From the NCBI GenBank assembly GCA_964019695.1, contig OZ026524.1:63247066-63311065 (forward strand): a stretch of 64,000 nucleotides of DNA, read 5' to 3'. Shown here piece by piece: positions 1 to 10,751 of the stretch. The notes under the pieces are model-generated. The model searched no databases and had not been told where the DNA came from. It saw only the letters and a program-made list of their open reading frames with translations. Numbering within the stretch: the first letter of the stretch is position 1; each line of letters opens with the position of its first letter. The translations under genes were made by a program, and so were the position numbers. Source of the stretch: Loripinus fragilis (Eukaryota > Mollusca > Bivalvia > Lucinida > Lucinidae).

Positions 1-69
1 CATTTTGCAGTAACAATTGATGTCAGCTAGTGCACGCTTTCCTTGTGCTTTCAAATCTGTGACATTATT

Positions 70-1045
70 ATACCCGCTTTTTCGTAAGAAAAATAGGGTA
101 TATTAATTTCGTACCAAAGTTGGTCCGTCGTCCGTCCGTCTGTCCGTGCGTCTGTCTGTCTGTCCGTCCGTCCGTCACGTTTCTTGTAATTGTATCTTCT
201 CCTAAACCGTTGGACGTAGCAACTTGAAACTTTGTAGGTGCATAGATCACATGATGTAGAGGGTACTGGGTGACATTTCGTGTGACCTTGACCCCAAGGT
301 CAAAGGTCAAATAATGTATTTTCTTGTAAATGCATCTCCTCATAAACTTTTCAAAGTAGCAGCTTCAAATTTTGCCTGTGCATAGGTCACATGATGTCAA
401 GGGTACTGGGCGACGTTTCGTGTGACCTTGACCCCAAGGTCAATGTCAATGGTCGAATAATGTATTTTCTTGAAAACGCCTCTCCTCATAATGTTTTGGA
501 AGTAGCAACTTCAAATTTTGCCTGCGCATAGGTCACATGATGTTGAGGGTACCAGGCAACACTTCATGTGACCTTGACCTTGGGGTCAAGGTCAAATATC
601 CCAAGGTCAAATAATGTATTTTCTTGTTAATGAATCTTCTCCTGAACCATTGGACATAGCAACTTCAAAGTTTACTGGTGCATAGGTCACATGATGTGGA
701 TGGTACTTGGCAACATTTTGTGTGACCTTGACTCCAAGGTCAAGGTCATATAATTTACTTTATTGTAAATCCATCTTCTCCTAAACTGTTGGATGTAGCA
801 ACTTCAAATTTGGCAGGTGCATAGGTCATATGATTTGGACGGCACTGGACAACATTTTGTGTGACTTTAACAACTAGGTCAAGGTCATATAATGTATTTT
901 CTTGTAAATGCATCTCCTCCTTAACCATTGGACATATCAACTTCAAACTTCACAGGTACATAGGTCACATTATGTAGAAGGTACTGAGCTACATTTTGTA
1001 TGACCTTGACCCCAAGGTAAAGGTTATAGGTAAAAAAGCGGGTAT
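70..1045. repeat. Six-unit repeat array with nuclear-receptor half-sites, inverted ends
   Basis: Units of about 131-154 bp start near 181, 321, 467, 621, 760 and 899. Each carries TTCTTGTAAATGCATCTCCT-like sequence, CATAGGTCACATGATG and TGTGACCTTGACCCCAAGG. The array is bounded by ACCCGCTTTTTCG at 72 and its inverse AAAAAAGCGGGT at 1033-1043, so the whole is a transposon-like element. A (TCCG/TCTG)n stretch lies at 123-176. Confidence 0.8.
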
Positions 1046-1094
1046 TTGCGATGGTGTACCATCGACTGCTGCTCTAGTTGTTTGATATAACCTT

Positions 1095-1376
1095 TTTAGC
1101 ATTGGCTTTATAGGCGAGGTGTGTTATGATTTACCTTTTACCTAATGGAGACACCTTTTAACACTTTTACAATTAGAACAGACTTAGATCAGGCAGCTCT
1201 TGTTAAGAGCTGCCTGATCAGGGTCTACTCTGTTTACTTTGGAAATGGAAATATGAGATAACCCTACACTAGTGGACCTGACTAGTAACTTCTTTGTTCT
1301 ATGTACAAATGCGAGTCTTTTTAATATAAATATTCATAGTGGGTGGAGTTTAGTATGAATATTCATGAAGGAAAGG
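1095..1376 (+). repeat. Repeat family A, copy 1
   Basis: Starts TTTTTAGCATTGGCTTTATA, contains the perfect stem CAGGCAGCTCTT / AAGAGCTGCCTG near 1190-1225, and ends near ATTCATGAAGGAAAG. A second copy is at 9945-10193, and a truncated start at 2786-2866. Confidence 0.7.
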
Positions 1377-1592
1377 TTAAAAAATATTTGGTTTAGCACC
1401 ACCTGCTGGAATTAAATGCAACAGGGTCCGTCTTACACTTGAACCTCCCCATGTCAAAACCAACAAAATGAGGTATGCCACCTAGCAAAGACTTTTGGAG
1501 TTATGACCCTTTGAACATTGAATGTAGCTATATCTACTAAATAATTGTCTGACTGTAAATAATTTGAGATTCTCATAAAACTTAACATAAAT

Positions 1593-1842
1593 GCATGGGT
1601 GAAAGTTTTCAGGATTATTCCTGAATTCAGGATTTTGAGGCTGACTTTCCACAGAATCTCAGCCTCAAATGCTGAATCAGGGAGATTATAATAGCTTCTC
1701 CGATTTATTTTCAGTCTGTCAAAAGACAATTGAGCATTTAAGCTTGAAATTATGAAAACCTTGTGGGTATACATGTACTTTAAGTTTTAAGATTGGAGTT
1801 CCTAAAGTTCAGGATTTGGGAAATTTTGAACTTTAGCCCATG
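1593..1842 (+). repeat. Repeat family B, copy 1
   Basis: Bounded by CATGGGTGAAAGTT and a decayed inverse CTTTAGCCCATG. Contains the imperfect stem GAGGCTGACTTTCC / TCTCAGCCTC. About 250 bp. Sister copy at 7257-7502. Confidence 0.7.
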
Positions 1843-2019
1843 GAAATGTAAAGCACTGTGAGATGACATGCAGAATACAAGACAACATGCAGAATACAAG
1901 AAGTAAACAGTTATGGTCCCTAGAACACTAAAATAGTGATTTATGTTAAATCCTTGTGTCCACTCTGTAACTTGAAAAAAATTTGAGGTACTTCCGTGAA
2001 ACTTCATACATTTATAATA

Positions 2020-2207
2020 GGCCCCCAGATAAGAGTGTGTAACAGAAAAATATTTTTCTTATTTCTCAACCAAAACATATGTTTTGGGTACTCAAAAGAA
2101 CGGTCTCGATGAGACGGTTCTTTTGAGCACCCAAAACACATGTTTAAATTGATGGGTAAGAAAATAATCACAATTTTACGCTAAAATGTTTTGCTTATCT
2201 GGCCCTA
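2020..2207 (+). repeat. Hairpin repeat family C, copy 1
   Basis: Ends are GGCCCCCAGATAAG and CTTATCTGGCCC. The centre is the stem CTCAAAAGAACGGTCTC / GAGACGGTTCTTTTGAG. About 190 bp with no ORF. Confidence 0.8.
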
Positions 2208-2734
2208 TTTTATGAATGTAAATCACAACAAGGAGACATACAGGATACAAGAACTTTAACTCTGGTATACCTACTTTAAATTTAGAGTTATGATCCTTAG
2301 AAAATTAATAAAGTGATTTCTTTGGCGGAAGAAAAAAAGATATTTATGTTACTTAAAGATGTCCTAATATTTGGGCAGCAAAGCAAGAACCCCATATTCA
2401 GGGTTTCCCACCAAGTGCAGTGATTTTGTTACCTGCACATCCTGCTTCTTTTGCGCATAATTTTGTCTCTGGGATGCAAAATTTCTATTTCAGCAAGTCC
2501 TAGGATGCAATAGTATTGCAGACTTGTCATTAAAAATAGTGTTCTGGACTCATAAGTTTGCAGTTGGACTCATTGATATGGGAAACAGCGAGTCCTAGGA
2601 CCCATAAGCCCAAAATTGTGAATGAATCACTGCAAGTAAGACTCAAACCAGTCTGCTCAACTGCAAAGACTAGCTAGATTGTCGGAATTTTGCTTGTATC
2701 AACAAAGGTTTAGATAAACAAAAATGTTGAGTGT

Positions 2735-3292
2735 AAAATTGTTAATATTTTCTTTCCCAACTGTTCTAACATGTTTTGTTTGATAATACTCCTTTTTTAG
2801 CATTGGCTATATAGGTGAGGTGTGTTATAATTAACCCTTAACCTCATAGAGACACCTATTAACATTGAGACTGTTAATTTTTAAGTACCCACAACACACC
2901 GGGTGGTGTAGCTTGTCGATAACGTGTCTGGCAGCAGATGTGAGTCTGACTGCAGATCCAGGGGTCGTGAGTTCCATCCCTGCCCCATCTCATACTTTCC
3001 TGGAGATTGGTCATGAAATAATTTCTACGGTCATTCTCCTCCTTCCGCTGATTCATTCAAGAAGGGTTGTTGTCAGTTACAAGCGAAAGTATGTGCACGA
3101 TGTACTGGTTAACTGCTTGTTCAAGCATGCTCATGGAAAAGTGTGGTTAGGTGAACTGACCGTCTCGCCATGACCATAGCTGTTGACTTGGAACGTAAAG
3201 CAACAAAACAAAACAAACATATGTTTTGGTTGAGAAATAAGACAATTATTTTTTCAGTACGCACTTGAACTATTAAAAGGCCTGTATCACAA
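2735..3292 (-). repeat. Hairpin family C, copy 2, split by other insertions
   Basis: The left part (near 2735-2775) resembles the family arm. The right part (3217-3292) reads ATGTTTTGGTTGAGAAATAA and on to the end. Between them lie a piece of family A (2786-2880) and a SINE (2893-3216) inserted at the CCCACAACA point of the family C consensus. Confidence 0.55.
2893..3216 (+). mobile_element. tRNA-derived SINE, family 1, copy 1
   Basis: A tRNA-like head (GTGTAGCTTGTCGATAAC, degenerate B box GAGTTCCATCCC), then a body including ACTGACCGTCTCGCCATGAC and CATAGCTGTTGACTTGG, and an AAACAAAACAAA tail. 324 bp, no coding capacity. Confidence 0.82.
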
Positions 3293-3308
3293 TCCTTTTT
3301 TACTTCAG

Positions 3309-3388
3309 ATATTCACTTCAAGATGGTGAAAACTTACGGCTACTCTGACATGAGGACCCTCGTCAAAGATCACATCTTCAAAAAGTAA
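3309..3388 (+). CDS. Possible terminal exon of an unseen plus-strand gene
   Basis: The acceptor tttttacttcag is followed by an open frame of 25 codons to TAA: IHFKMVKTYGYSDMRTLV and then KDHIFKK. Composition is protein-like and a Kozak-like ATGG lies inside. A second frame (YSLQDGENLRLL, stop) is also open, so the frame is uncertain. No upstream exon is visible in 1-3300, which is mostly repeats. I do not recognise the family. Confidence 0.35.
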
Positions 3389-3611
3389 AATTGTGTGGCG
3401 TGTGATCTTGAGAAAGACTTTCAAGAGTAAATGTGCACTGCAGGTGGTTTAGAAATACATCCATAAATGAGCTTGTGCATAGTGTTTGCTTCCATGAAAT
3501 AATCTAGTCTGAAATGCACTTGAAAAAGTGCAGCAGGCATAAAAAGCACATACTTGAAAAAGGAGTTGAGCAAAAATTGTAATGATTTTCATGTGCTCGA
3601 TTCTAAATATA

Positions 3612-4154
3612 CTGAGAGAAAAAAGTTTAGCAATATACTTTTGGGATACATAGCTTAAAAGAAATAGGATTTTTAATTACATAATATCAAAAATATATGT
3701 TGACAAATGTCAATGAGTACGATGACATTAACCGGTCGACATTTCACATAACGTAACGTCAGATTTTAAGTCTCCTTGCTAAAACAGCTTACCTGGCAAT
3801 AGTGAGAAAAGTTTGCTACTAAAAGTATATTTTTCCGTAAAATTGTTAGATCTAAAAGCAAAAAAAGTGAAAACCGATTTAAAACTTAATGTTCTGTTTT
3901 TCCTTTTTATACAGTCTTAGTTGAACATCGTATTTTTCAAATAACCTCCCTTTCAATTGAATAGCGTTTGAAATTAAAATACTCAGCAGATCAATTCCTT
4001 GCAATAAAATTAGAACATGTTTCTTTTGACCTCTTGCAGGTAGTTATTAGACAACTGACATGTTTGAGCAACAACTAATAAAACAGATCTGATGTTTAAA
4101 AGATCACCTATGGAAAAACCAATTATAATTGGTTGCTAAACTTTTTTCTCTCAG
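3612..4154. mobile_element. TA-flanked MITE with CTGAGAGAAAAAAGT ends, copy 1
   Basis: A 543-bp element bounded by CTGAGAGAAAAAAGTTTAGC and its inverse, flanked by TA on both sides. TA duplication and terminal repeats suit a Tc1/mariner-type non-autonomous element. No transposase. Confidence 0.8.
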
Positions 4155-4284
4155 TATATATGTTTTAGGTGCTCAAAAGAACCGTCTCTTTTGAGACGGT
4201 TCTTTTGAGCACCCACAACATATATTTTGTTTTGGCGAATAAGAAAATGAAATTTTTTACTGTCCCCTCTTATTTGGAAGCTGG
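4155..4284. repeat. Hairpin family C, copy 3
   Basis: Central stem GCTCAAAAGAACCGTCTC / GAGACGGTTCTTTTGAGC is nearly perfect, with flanks degrading toward CTTATTTGGAAG. Confidence 0.65.
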
Positions 4285-4776
4285 CTAGTGCAAGGAATGA
4301 TTTTGAGAGACTTTCATGAGAAATGAAAATGACCAGGGGTAGAATAGTAGTGGTGGTCTTTGTTAATATTAAAGTCCTCTTTCTATTGTGTGTGATACCC
4401 GCGATTCAGTTGGTCTGACCGATCCTACCCAATGTAGTTTGAAATTTTAAGTTTATTTTTACCAATTTTACACTTTCGATCTATTTCTGTAAATAGTTTG
4501 GCTTGCGCAGATGTCTTTCAGACGCTTGAAATCAACATCTGCGTGATTGTTACAGGGTTTGCACAGGCTTGAAAAGTACTTGAATTTAGAGGGCTTTCTT
4601 GAAAGTACTTGGAAAATAAATCTGCCTTGAAAAGTACTGGAAAGATTTCCAACATATCAACAGTGAAATGTCGACAAAATATAGGGCTAAATTTTTCGTC
4701 AATTTAGGTGAATATGTAATTTAATTTATGCAATAAAAACAATCAAACATTGTTTTTCAGTGCATTAATGTGTACC
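4285..4776. other. No gene seen
   Basis: AT-rich stretch. Contains TTTGCACAGGCTTGAAAAGT repeat sequence near 4558, which recurs near 8420-8560. Nothing else recognised. Confidence 0.5.
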
Positions 4777-5273
4777 AGGTCCACTGCAGTCATACCACTA
4801 CGGCAATTGGGTCTCGTCACCCACTCCTGTGTTATAGTAAAATTACCTTCAAATAAAGGCTCACAAAAATGAGAACTTTTGAATACGTTTGCATCATCTA
4901 GTTAACAACCTCTGTGGTTTTTGCCAAAACTGAGATAAAATCAGATTTTAAATGTGTGTTTTTTAGTTATATTAAAAAAATGTCAATTACTGTTTAGTCA
5001 TAATTTTAGGGTTTTGTCATTGATTAATTATCCACGATGACAAAACCGTAATTAGTTATTTCATGCCTAGACATCGAACGTTTAAGTTTTCATATAATTT
5101 TAAATCTGAAAGATTCAATGTGAATATGATGAGCAAAAATCAATCGGAACCCAAGCATTTTGAGGCGTTTGTGATTAAATGAAGAAATTGAACATGATTA
5201 GAAAGTTACCTTTACACCAGAATAAGTGACGATGAGCCAAATTGCCGTAGGTGTATGACTACAGTGAGGTCCA
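4777..5273. mobile_element. Inverted-repeat element, about 500 bp
   Basis: The left end AGGTCCACTGCAGTCATACC, then CTACGGCAATTGGG, is mirrored at the right by AATTGCCGTAGGTGTATGAC and TACAGTGAGGTCC. No ORF. Confidence 0.65.
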
Positions 5274-5381
5274 TCCGACTGATTTTTCAAAAACCTCAAG
5301 CTTCACCCTTGGTTTATAAATATCTCCCATGAAACCTGGTGAATGTTAATGCATTAGAAAATAATATTTGATCCCTATATA

Positions 5382-6000
5382 CACTGCTCAAAATATTTAA
5401 AGGAACACTGCTCATTTTTCCATTGATCACAATACAAAGTCACTCATAGTCTGACTCGTAACGAGAGTTGGATTAATACGGCAAAAACATGTTTCTCCTG
5501 TGATGAGTTTGGTTACCCATCAAGGATGATGCTTGTTAATAAAAATGAAGTAATCCCTTTCCAGAAATCTCCATGGAACGCTTTATATAAAAATGGAATT
5601 TTGTAAAAAATTACGCCTTTTTTCAAAACCAAAATTTAAGAGGATGTTTCAATCAAGCACCACAGCAGCATCATTTCTGTACAGTCAATAGCCTTTCAAT
5701 GTTGCAGAAATCATTAGGTTACGCTATTAACAAATTCAGAAGATTCTACAGAGTTCCAGAAAAAAATGGTGATTTTCAAGAAAATTAGAAATTACAAATT
5801 TGAGCCATGAACTTAAGCAGCCATTGTTTAATCAAAAACTTTTTCTAATCTAAAACTTTGACTATGGTAGAACAAATGGCAAAAGGAACTGGATTTCTGC
5901 CTTATAGTCTAGTGAAATACATTACTTATCTATTGGACAGGGGTTAACATTATCACCTATGGAAAATTATTAGGTGCTCCTTTATATATTTTGAGCAGTG
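5382..6000. mobile_element. Tc1-like MITE (CACTGCTCAAAA ends)
   Basis: A 619-bp element with ends CACTGCTCAAAATATTTAA and TATATTTTGAGCAGTG, flanked by TA. CACTGCTCAAAA is a terminal motif I know from Tc1-type elements. No transposase ORF. Confidence 0.78.
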
Positions 6001-6277
6001 TAGTATCTATTTGTGCATACAGAAAAAATTGTGTAATTTTTTGTATTTAGTTCGCTAACTGTTTTGTTTGAAGTTAATTTTTGAATTGTGGACTTTATAT
6101 TAATGAAGTGATTTATCTGTAAATAAGTTTAAATTGCCAGTTTCTTAATACATGTATGTAAATGTTCTGTGATGTCTTTTCTATGTCTTTTTCTGTTCTT
6201 TGTATAAAATGTATTTTTCATGTGACATATAATCTGATTAATGTTTTAATGTGGCCGTCACACCAAGCCTTGCCTTT

Positions 6278-6452
6278 AGCTAAGAGTGTGTAATTAAAAC
6301 CTTATTCTCTTATCTCTCAACCAAAACTTATATTGTGGGTACTCAAAAGAACCGTCTCAATGAGACGCTTCTTTTGAGCACCCACAATAAATGTAGAAAC
6401 TGATGGATAAAAAATAATCACAGTTTTTCGTTCAAAGGTTTTGTTTATCTGA
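6278..6452 (+). repeat. Hairpin family C, copy 4
   Basis: Carries CTCAAAAGAACCGTCTC / GAGACGCTTCTTTTGAG (one stem mismatch) between TAAGAGTGTGTAA and TTTATCTGAAC. Confidence 0.7.
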
Positions 6453-6721
6453 ACCTTTGGGACATACTGAGTCCTGAGTACTCATGGAGACAGATTTGGT
6501 TATGCTTTTGGTAAATTTGGTTTATTAAGTCGTAAGTTTGAGTGGTTGAATTGCCCCAGTAGAGGTAGACATGAATTGGAAGAAACTAGTCAGGACCATG
6601 AATGAGCATGAGCAAGACTGAGGAGTGTTTGTCCCTAGCACTCAGCCACACTTCTCTAGAGTTGGTTCATAAAGTCATTTACAGGGGACCCTCAATAAAA
6701 TAGTCATGTACATCCCCATGG

Positions 6722-7092
6722 GATCAGATAAACAAAATTTAGAGCCTAAAATTGTGAATATTTTCTTATCCATCAGTTTTAAAATAAGTTTTGGGTGCTC
6801 AAAAGAACCATCTCATATGTTTTGGTTGAGGAATAGTATTTTATAATTACAGTAAAACCTGTCATAAGCGGTCACTCAAAAATAGATAAAACGAAGGTCT
6901 TAAAGACAAATGGTAGCTTAATGAAAATCGAAAGTATACAGAATGCTCCCTTGGAGCATTCTGCTATACTTCTGACCTGCATTAAGCGATAATCGGTATT
7001 GAAAACCAATTTTTGGTATTATTTTTGAGTGGTCGCTTAAGACAGGCTTTACTGTATGTTTTATAATTATGCACTCTTATCTAAGGGCCAGC
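6722..7092 (-). repeat. Hairpin family C, copy 5, interrupted by a pogo-like MITE
   Basis: The left part reads ATTTTCTTATCCATCAG and GTGCTCAAAAGAACC. The right end GCACTCTTATCTAAGGGCC resumes at 7071 after the element at 6850-7054. Confidence 0.6.
6850..7054. mobile_element. Pogo-like MITE, copy 1
   Basis: Ends CAGTAAAACCTGTCATAAGC and GCTTAAGACAGGCTTTACTG with TA flanks. Internal stem AGAATGCTCCC / GGGAGCATTCT-type. Inserted in hairpin family C copy 5. CAGT ends with TA target suggest pogo/Tigger type. Confidence 0.75.
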
Positions 7093-7256
7093 AACCAGCA
7101 CAGGTCTGGATAATAACATTGAGTGTGAATGCATTTGGTAATTTGGTTCATAAAGATATTAACAGGGGACTCTCAATAATGTCAAGTAGGACCCACACAG
7201 GTCCCGATAATATACATGGCCGAGTGTGAGTGTCAGTACTATACAGGAAGCGTCTT

Positions 7257-7502
7257 TATGGGTGAAAGTTTTCAGGATTATTCCTGAATTCAGGATTTTG
7301 AGGCTGACTTTCCATAGAAAGTCAGCCTCAAAATGCTAAATTCAGCAGATTATTATAGGTTCTCTGATTAAGTGATTATAGGTTCAGTCTGTCTTAAGAC
7401 CATTTAAGCTTCAGATTGTGAATATTTAGTGGGCATATTGCGAGTTTTAAGATCAGAGTTTTGAAAGTTCAGGATTTTGAAAATTTTGTACTTTCACCCA
7501 TG
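7257..7502 (+). repeat. Repeat family B, copy 2
   Basis: Bounded by ATGGGTGAAAGT and ACTTTCACCCAT. The stem GAGGCTGACTTTC / GAAAGTCAGCCTC is perfect in this copy. Confidence 0.72.
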
Positions 7503-7604
7503 CTTCTTGGGTAGAATGGACACAAGACTGTGTTAGCTCTTTTCTTGCTAGCAGCAACATTTGTCATCAGCTGGTAAAATGCGCGGACCCAGAGGGGGCA
7601 CGGG

Positions 7605-7640
7605 GTTCGCCCCCCCCCCCCCCCCCCTCCCCCCCCCCCT
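7605..7640 (+). repeat. Poly-C tract
   Basis: Two long C runs separated by a short TCC. Similar homopolymers occur at 37979-37996 (C), 23577-23588 (G), 23727-23741 (G) and 62080-62090 (C). Confidence 0.9.
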
Positions 7641-8009
7641 GAAAATCACAAAAATATAGGGTTTCTTAGCTATATTGGTCAAGAACCCCTGAAAAATCAC
7701 AAACCTACCAAACCAACTTTCAAGGTTGGGCCAACATGGAAATGCCAGCGAAACTCCATTTAAATGGCGTTTAGCTGGCGGGATTGGATCCTCTTTTCTC
7801 TCATAAAAAAAACCCCCAAAAAAACCCCGTCAACTTTCTGGATCTGCTGGATCAGGATTGACAGATATGGATCCAATCAGTTTGACGCCTTGAAGAATTT
7901 TTTAAAAAAGTTTATTTTGGAAAAAAATCAGCAGATTACAATGAAGGCATGAAAAATTACCCAGCATGTAAAGAGTTAAAGCTGAAGACCCCTCTTATCT
8001 CTGGCCAGG

Positions 8010-8215
8010 CCTCCAGATTATAAAGAAAAATGTGTGTAAATTGTTGATATTTTCTTATTCATCTGTTAAAACATTTGTTTTGGGTGCTCAAAAGAACCGT
8101 CTCATTGAGACGGTTCTTAATGAGACAGTTCTTTTGAGTACCCACAACATATGTTTTGGTTGAGAAATAAAAAAAAATTAAATTTTTATCATGCACTCCT
8201 ATCTGGAGGCCTGTA
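8010..8215 (-). repeat. Hairpin family C, copy 6
   Basis: Full-length copy ending CTCCTATCTGGAGGCCT. The loop has gained a second GACGGTTCTTAATGAGAC unit, giving three pairing arms instead of two. Confidence 0.75.
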
Positions 8216-8572
8216 ACGGGGCTGTGATAAGATTTGTTGTTGGGGCCAATGGCTCCTGCCATATATATCCTTGTGTTCTTGGATTTGTTTTTGAAAGTAT
8301 TAAAAGATAAATTTAATAGACATGTAGTTTACCAGTTGCAAGACCAGGCTGTGGCAGATGAAAAGGTCCCTTTTAGCTTTCAAGTTGGGTGGTTCTAATT
8401 TTTATGATCTCATTCCCAGGGTTTTCACAGGCTTGAAAAGTACTTGAATTTATAGGGCTTTCTTGAGAAGTCCTCAAAAAGTAAAGCTGCCATTAAAATT
8501 GCTGGAAAATTACTCAAAAGCCTTGAAAAGTTCTTGAATTCTACTATTTTCTGTAGGACTTAGCACTGTTGA

Positions 8573-8685
8573 TAGAGACCTAAATTAGTATAAAATTGTT
8601 GTGCCTTTATTTGGTGCAGCATATGCTGCACCAAATACAGACACAACAATTTTATACTAATTTTACAGTACTTATGTCTCCATTA
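8573..8685. repeat. Hairpin
   Basis: AATTAGTATAAAATTGTTGT faces ACAACAATTTTATACTAATT. Centre TTTGGTGCAGCATATGCTGC is also self-complementary. Confidence 0.75.
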
Positions 8686-9159
8686 TCTCAGTCTAGCATT
8701 TCTGAAGTAGACTTTTAACACTTGTATCAGTATTTTCATTAACATTAAGTCCTTGAAAACTGTTGGAGAGGCTTTCAAAAGTCCTTGAATTTTACTCATA
8801 CTTGCCTGTACGAACCCTGATCCCCTTATGTCCTTAGCTGTTGGTGGGACGCTAAACATTATCACATATAACATTTTGTTGTCCAGCTACTTTTCTCAGA
8901 AACGTCCTACTATCTAAACTTTTAAGCTGTTAAACAGTTTCTACGCAATGAAAAATTCCTATCTTCAAGAAAGGAGCACCTGGAGATCAGGACAGGTTTG
9001 ATATCTGCAATGCATGCAGCTAGCCAGTTACCTGGAAGGAGGCCCACTGATGTGGATGATGCCCCTGCACCTGCATGTTAATCAAAAATCCAATTATGAT
9101 GATGATATCCCCTGTTCTGGTACAAATTAGTAAGAGTACACCATTACATATGTCCAGAG

Positions 9160-9540
9160 AAACAATATTTTTTTTCGAAAATTTGATTATATTTCCAACC
9201 CATCAGTGTAAACATATGAGCCGCGACATGTGATTTCCAACAATGTGGCATTTTGACAAGTGTAGACTCGGCTCAGACGAGCATTTGCAGCCTCCTGTTC
9301 AGCTTAGAAACTCCAAATGAAGTTTGGTCAGTAGCTCAACACTCATAGAATAAATAAGCAACTAGCAAAGGCTCTGATCACTCTGCCCGTATGTGCAGGC
9401 TGGTCTGAGCCTTTGCTGGTCGCACATACCACACAGTTGGATATCGCATGTCACGGCTCATATGTTCTTTTTGAGTACCTACAACATGTTTTGGTTTAGG
9501 AATAAGAAAATTAATTTTCAATTATGAGCCCTGTATTATT
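9160..9540 (-). repeat. Hairpin family C, copy 7, interrupted by family D
   Basis: The left arm CCCATCAGTGTAAACATATG is cut at 9216. The right arm resumes at 9461 as TGTTCTTTTTGAGTACC. Confidence 0.55.
9217..9460 (+). repeat. Palindromic MITE family D, copy 1
   Basis: Ends GAGCCGCGACATG and its inverse CATGTCACGGCTC. Inner arm AGCAAAGGCTCTGATCA opposes GGTCTGAGCCTTTGCTGGTC. Confidence 0.8.
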
Positions 9541-9650
9541 TAGAGGTTTTTTTTGTCAAGAATGAGGACATAATGGCAGTAAGGTGCTAGTAGGCATAAT
9601 TATATTCATTAAATTTCAACTGGCATTTTAGTTCACAAATCACTCAGGCC

Positions 9651-9835
9651 CCCAGATAAGAGTGTGTAACTGAAAATTATTTTTCTCATTTCTCAACCAA
9701 AACATATGTTGTGGGTGCTCAAAAGAACCGTCTCGATGGGACGGTTCTTTTGAGCACCCAAAACATGTTTAAACTGATAGATAAGAAAAAAAAATCGCAA
9801 TCTTATGCTGTTATTTTGCTTAACTGGTCCTATGA
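9651..9835 (+). repeat. Hairpin family C, copy 8
   Basis: GGCCCCCAGATAAGAGTGTG end, stem CTCAAAAGAACCGTCTC / GGGACGGTTCTTTTGAG. The right flank resembles that of copy 1. Confidence 0.75.
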
Positions 9836-9944
9836 TCACTAGAAGAAACCTTTTACATTTAGCTGTAAGATGGAGGGTCTCCTTCCAAAGATAGCACAAT
9901 TCCATGTTTGTCTTTGTTACTAAGCTATAAAATGTGTATTTTCT

Positions 9945-10193
9945 TTTAACTCTTCACCTTATATAGACACCTTTTAACACCTTTGCAAACAGAGCAGACC
10001 TAGATCAGGCAGCTCTTGTAAAAGCTGCCTGATCAGGGTGTACTCTATTTGCTCATGGAAATATGATATATCAAATTCTACACAAGTGAACCTGACAAGT
10101 AGTTTCTTTGTTCTATGTACCAACATGAAAGCTTATTTATATAATTATTCATAGAAGGAGAAGCCTAGCATGAATATTCATGAAGGAAAGTTT
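9945..10193 (+). repeat. Repeat family A, copy 2
   Basis: Direct copy of 1095-1376 over nearly all its length, with the same hairpin CAGGCAGCTC / GAGCTGCCTG-type stem near 10005-10035 and the same GAATATTCATGAAGGAAAG end. Confidence 0.7.
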
Positions 10194-10529
10194 AAGATGG
10201 ATCTAGAATTTTGGGGAATATTTTTAGAAGTCCTAGAAATTGATTCAAGATTTTGTGATTTTTTGAAGTGGGAGAAATTACTTTCTTCTATCTGAATGAA
10301 TTGTGTGTGTTCTTACTTCTTCAAAAGTTTGTTATATCAGCTCATGCTCAATACTCAAGATTCATTACAACTTAATTATTCAGAGAATCAGCTTGCTTTT
10401 AATCAGAAGGTGTTTAATTTTGACATTATGTTAACACCTTTCCAGCTTCGAGGTTTTAAAACTTTTGCACTCTCAGCTCAACTGACAATGGCATTTCACT
10501 TGATTAGAAAAGCTAAAACACTGAAAAAA

Positions 10530-10625
10530 GAAGGTTTTTCTTGCTTTAAAAATCGAAAACCTATAAATGTTAAAATGTCAACAATTGTTGGCATTTTAAC
10601 ATCAGCTGGACAAATTTCACGCTCA
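10530..10625 (+). repeat. Palindrome-bearing repeat, copy 1
   Basis: Contains TTTTTCTTGCTTTAAAA and AATGTTAAAATGTCAACAAT TGTTGGCATTTTAACAT-type palindrome. Inverse copy at 27175-27290. It overlaps the longest plus ORF (10296-10751, 151 codons), which is therefore doubtful as a gene. Confidence 0.6.
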
Positions 10626-10751
10626 GTTCAGATGAGCACAAAAGAGTTTATAGCCTTGAGATTGATCAATATCGTTTTCATAGGAAAATTTGGGTGCCAC
10701 AACAAAACTGTGTTATATCGCAATCCGTGTTATAACAAATTGTGCTTGTAA

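Noticed and set aside
6480..6602. Plus-strand ORF with GDRFGYAFGKFGLLSRKF
   Set aside because: Looks coding, but 43 codons without splice sites and next to a segment duplicated at 7133-7180; treated as chance or repeat.
10296..10751. 151-codon ORF, the longest in the window
   Set aside because: It overlaps a palindromic repeat with another copy at 27175-27290 that is not open, and it shows no family motif or splice support. Probably chance in AT-rich sequence.
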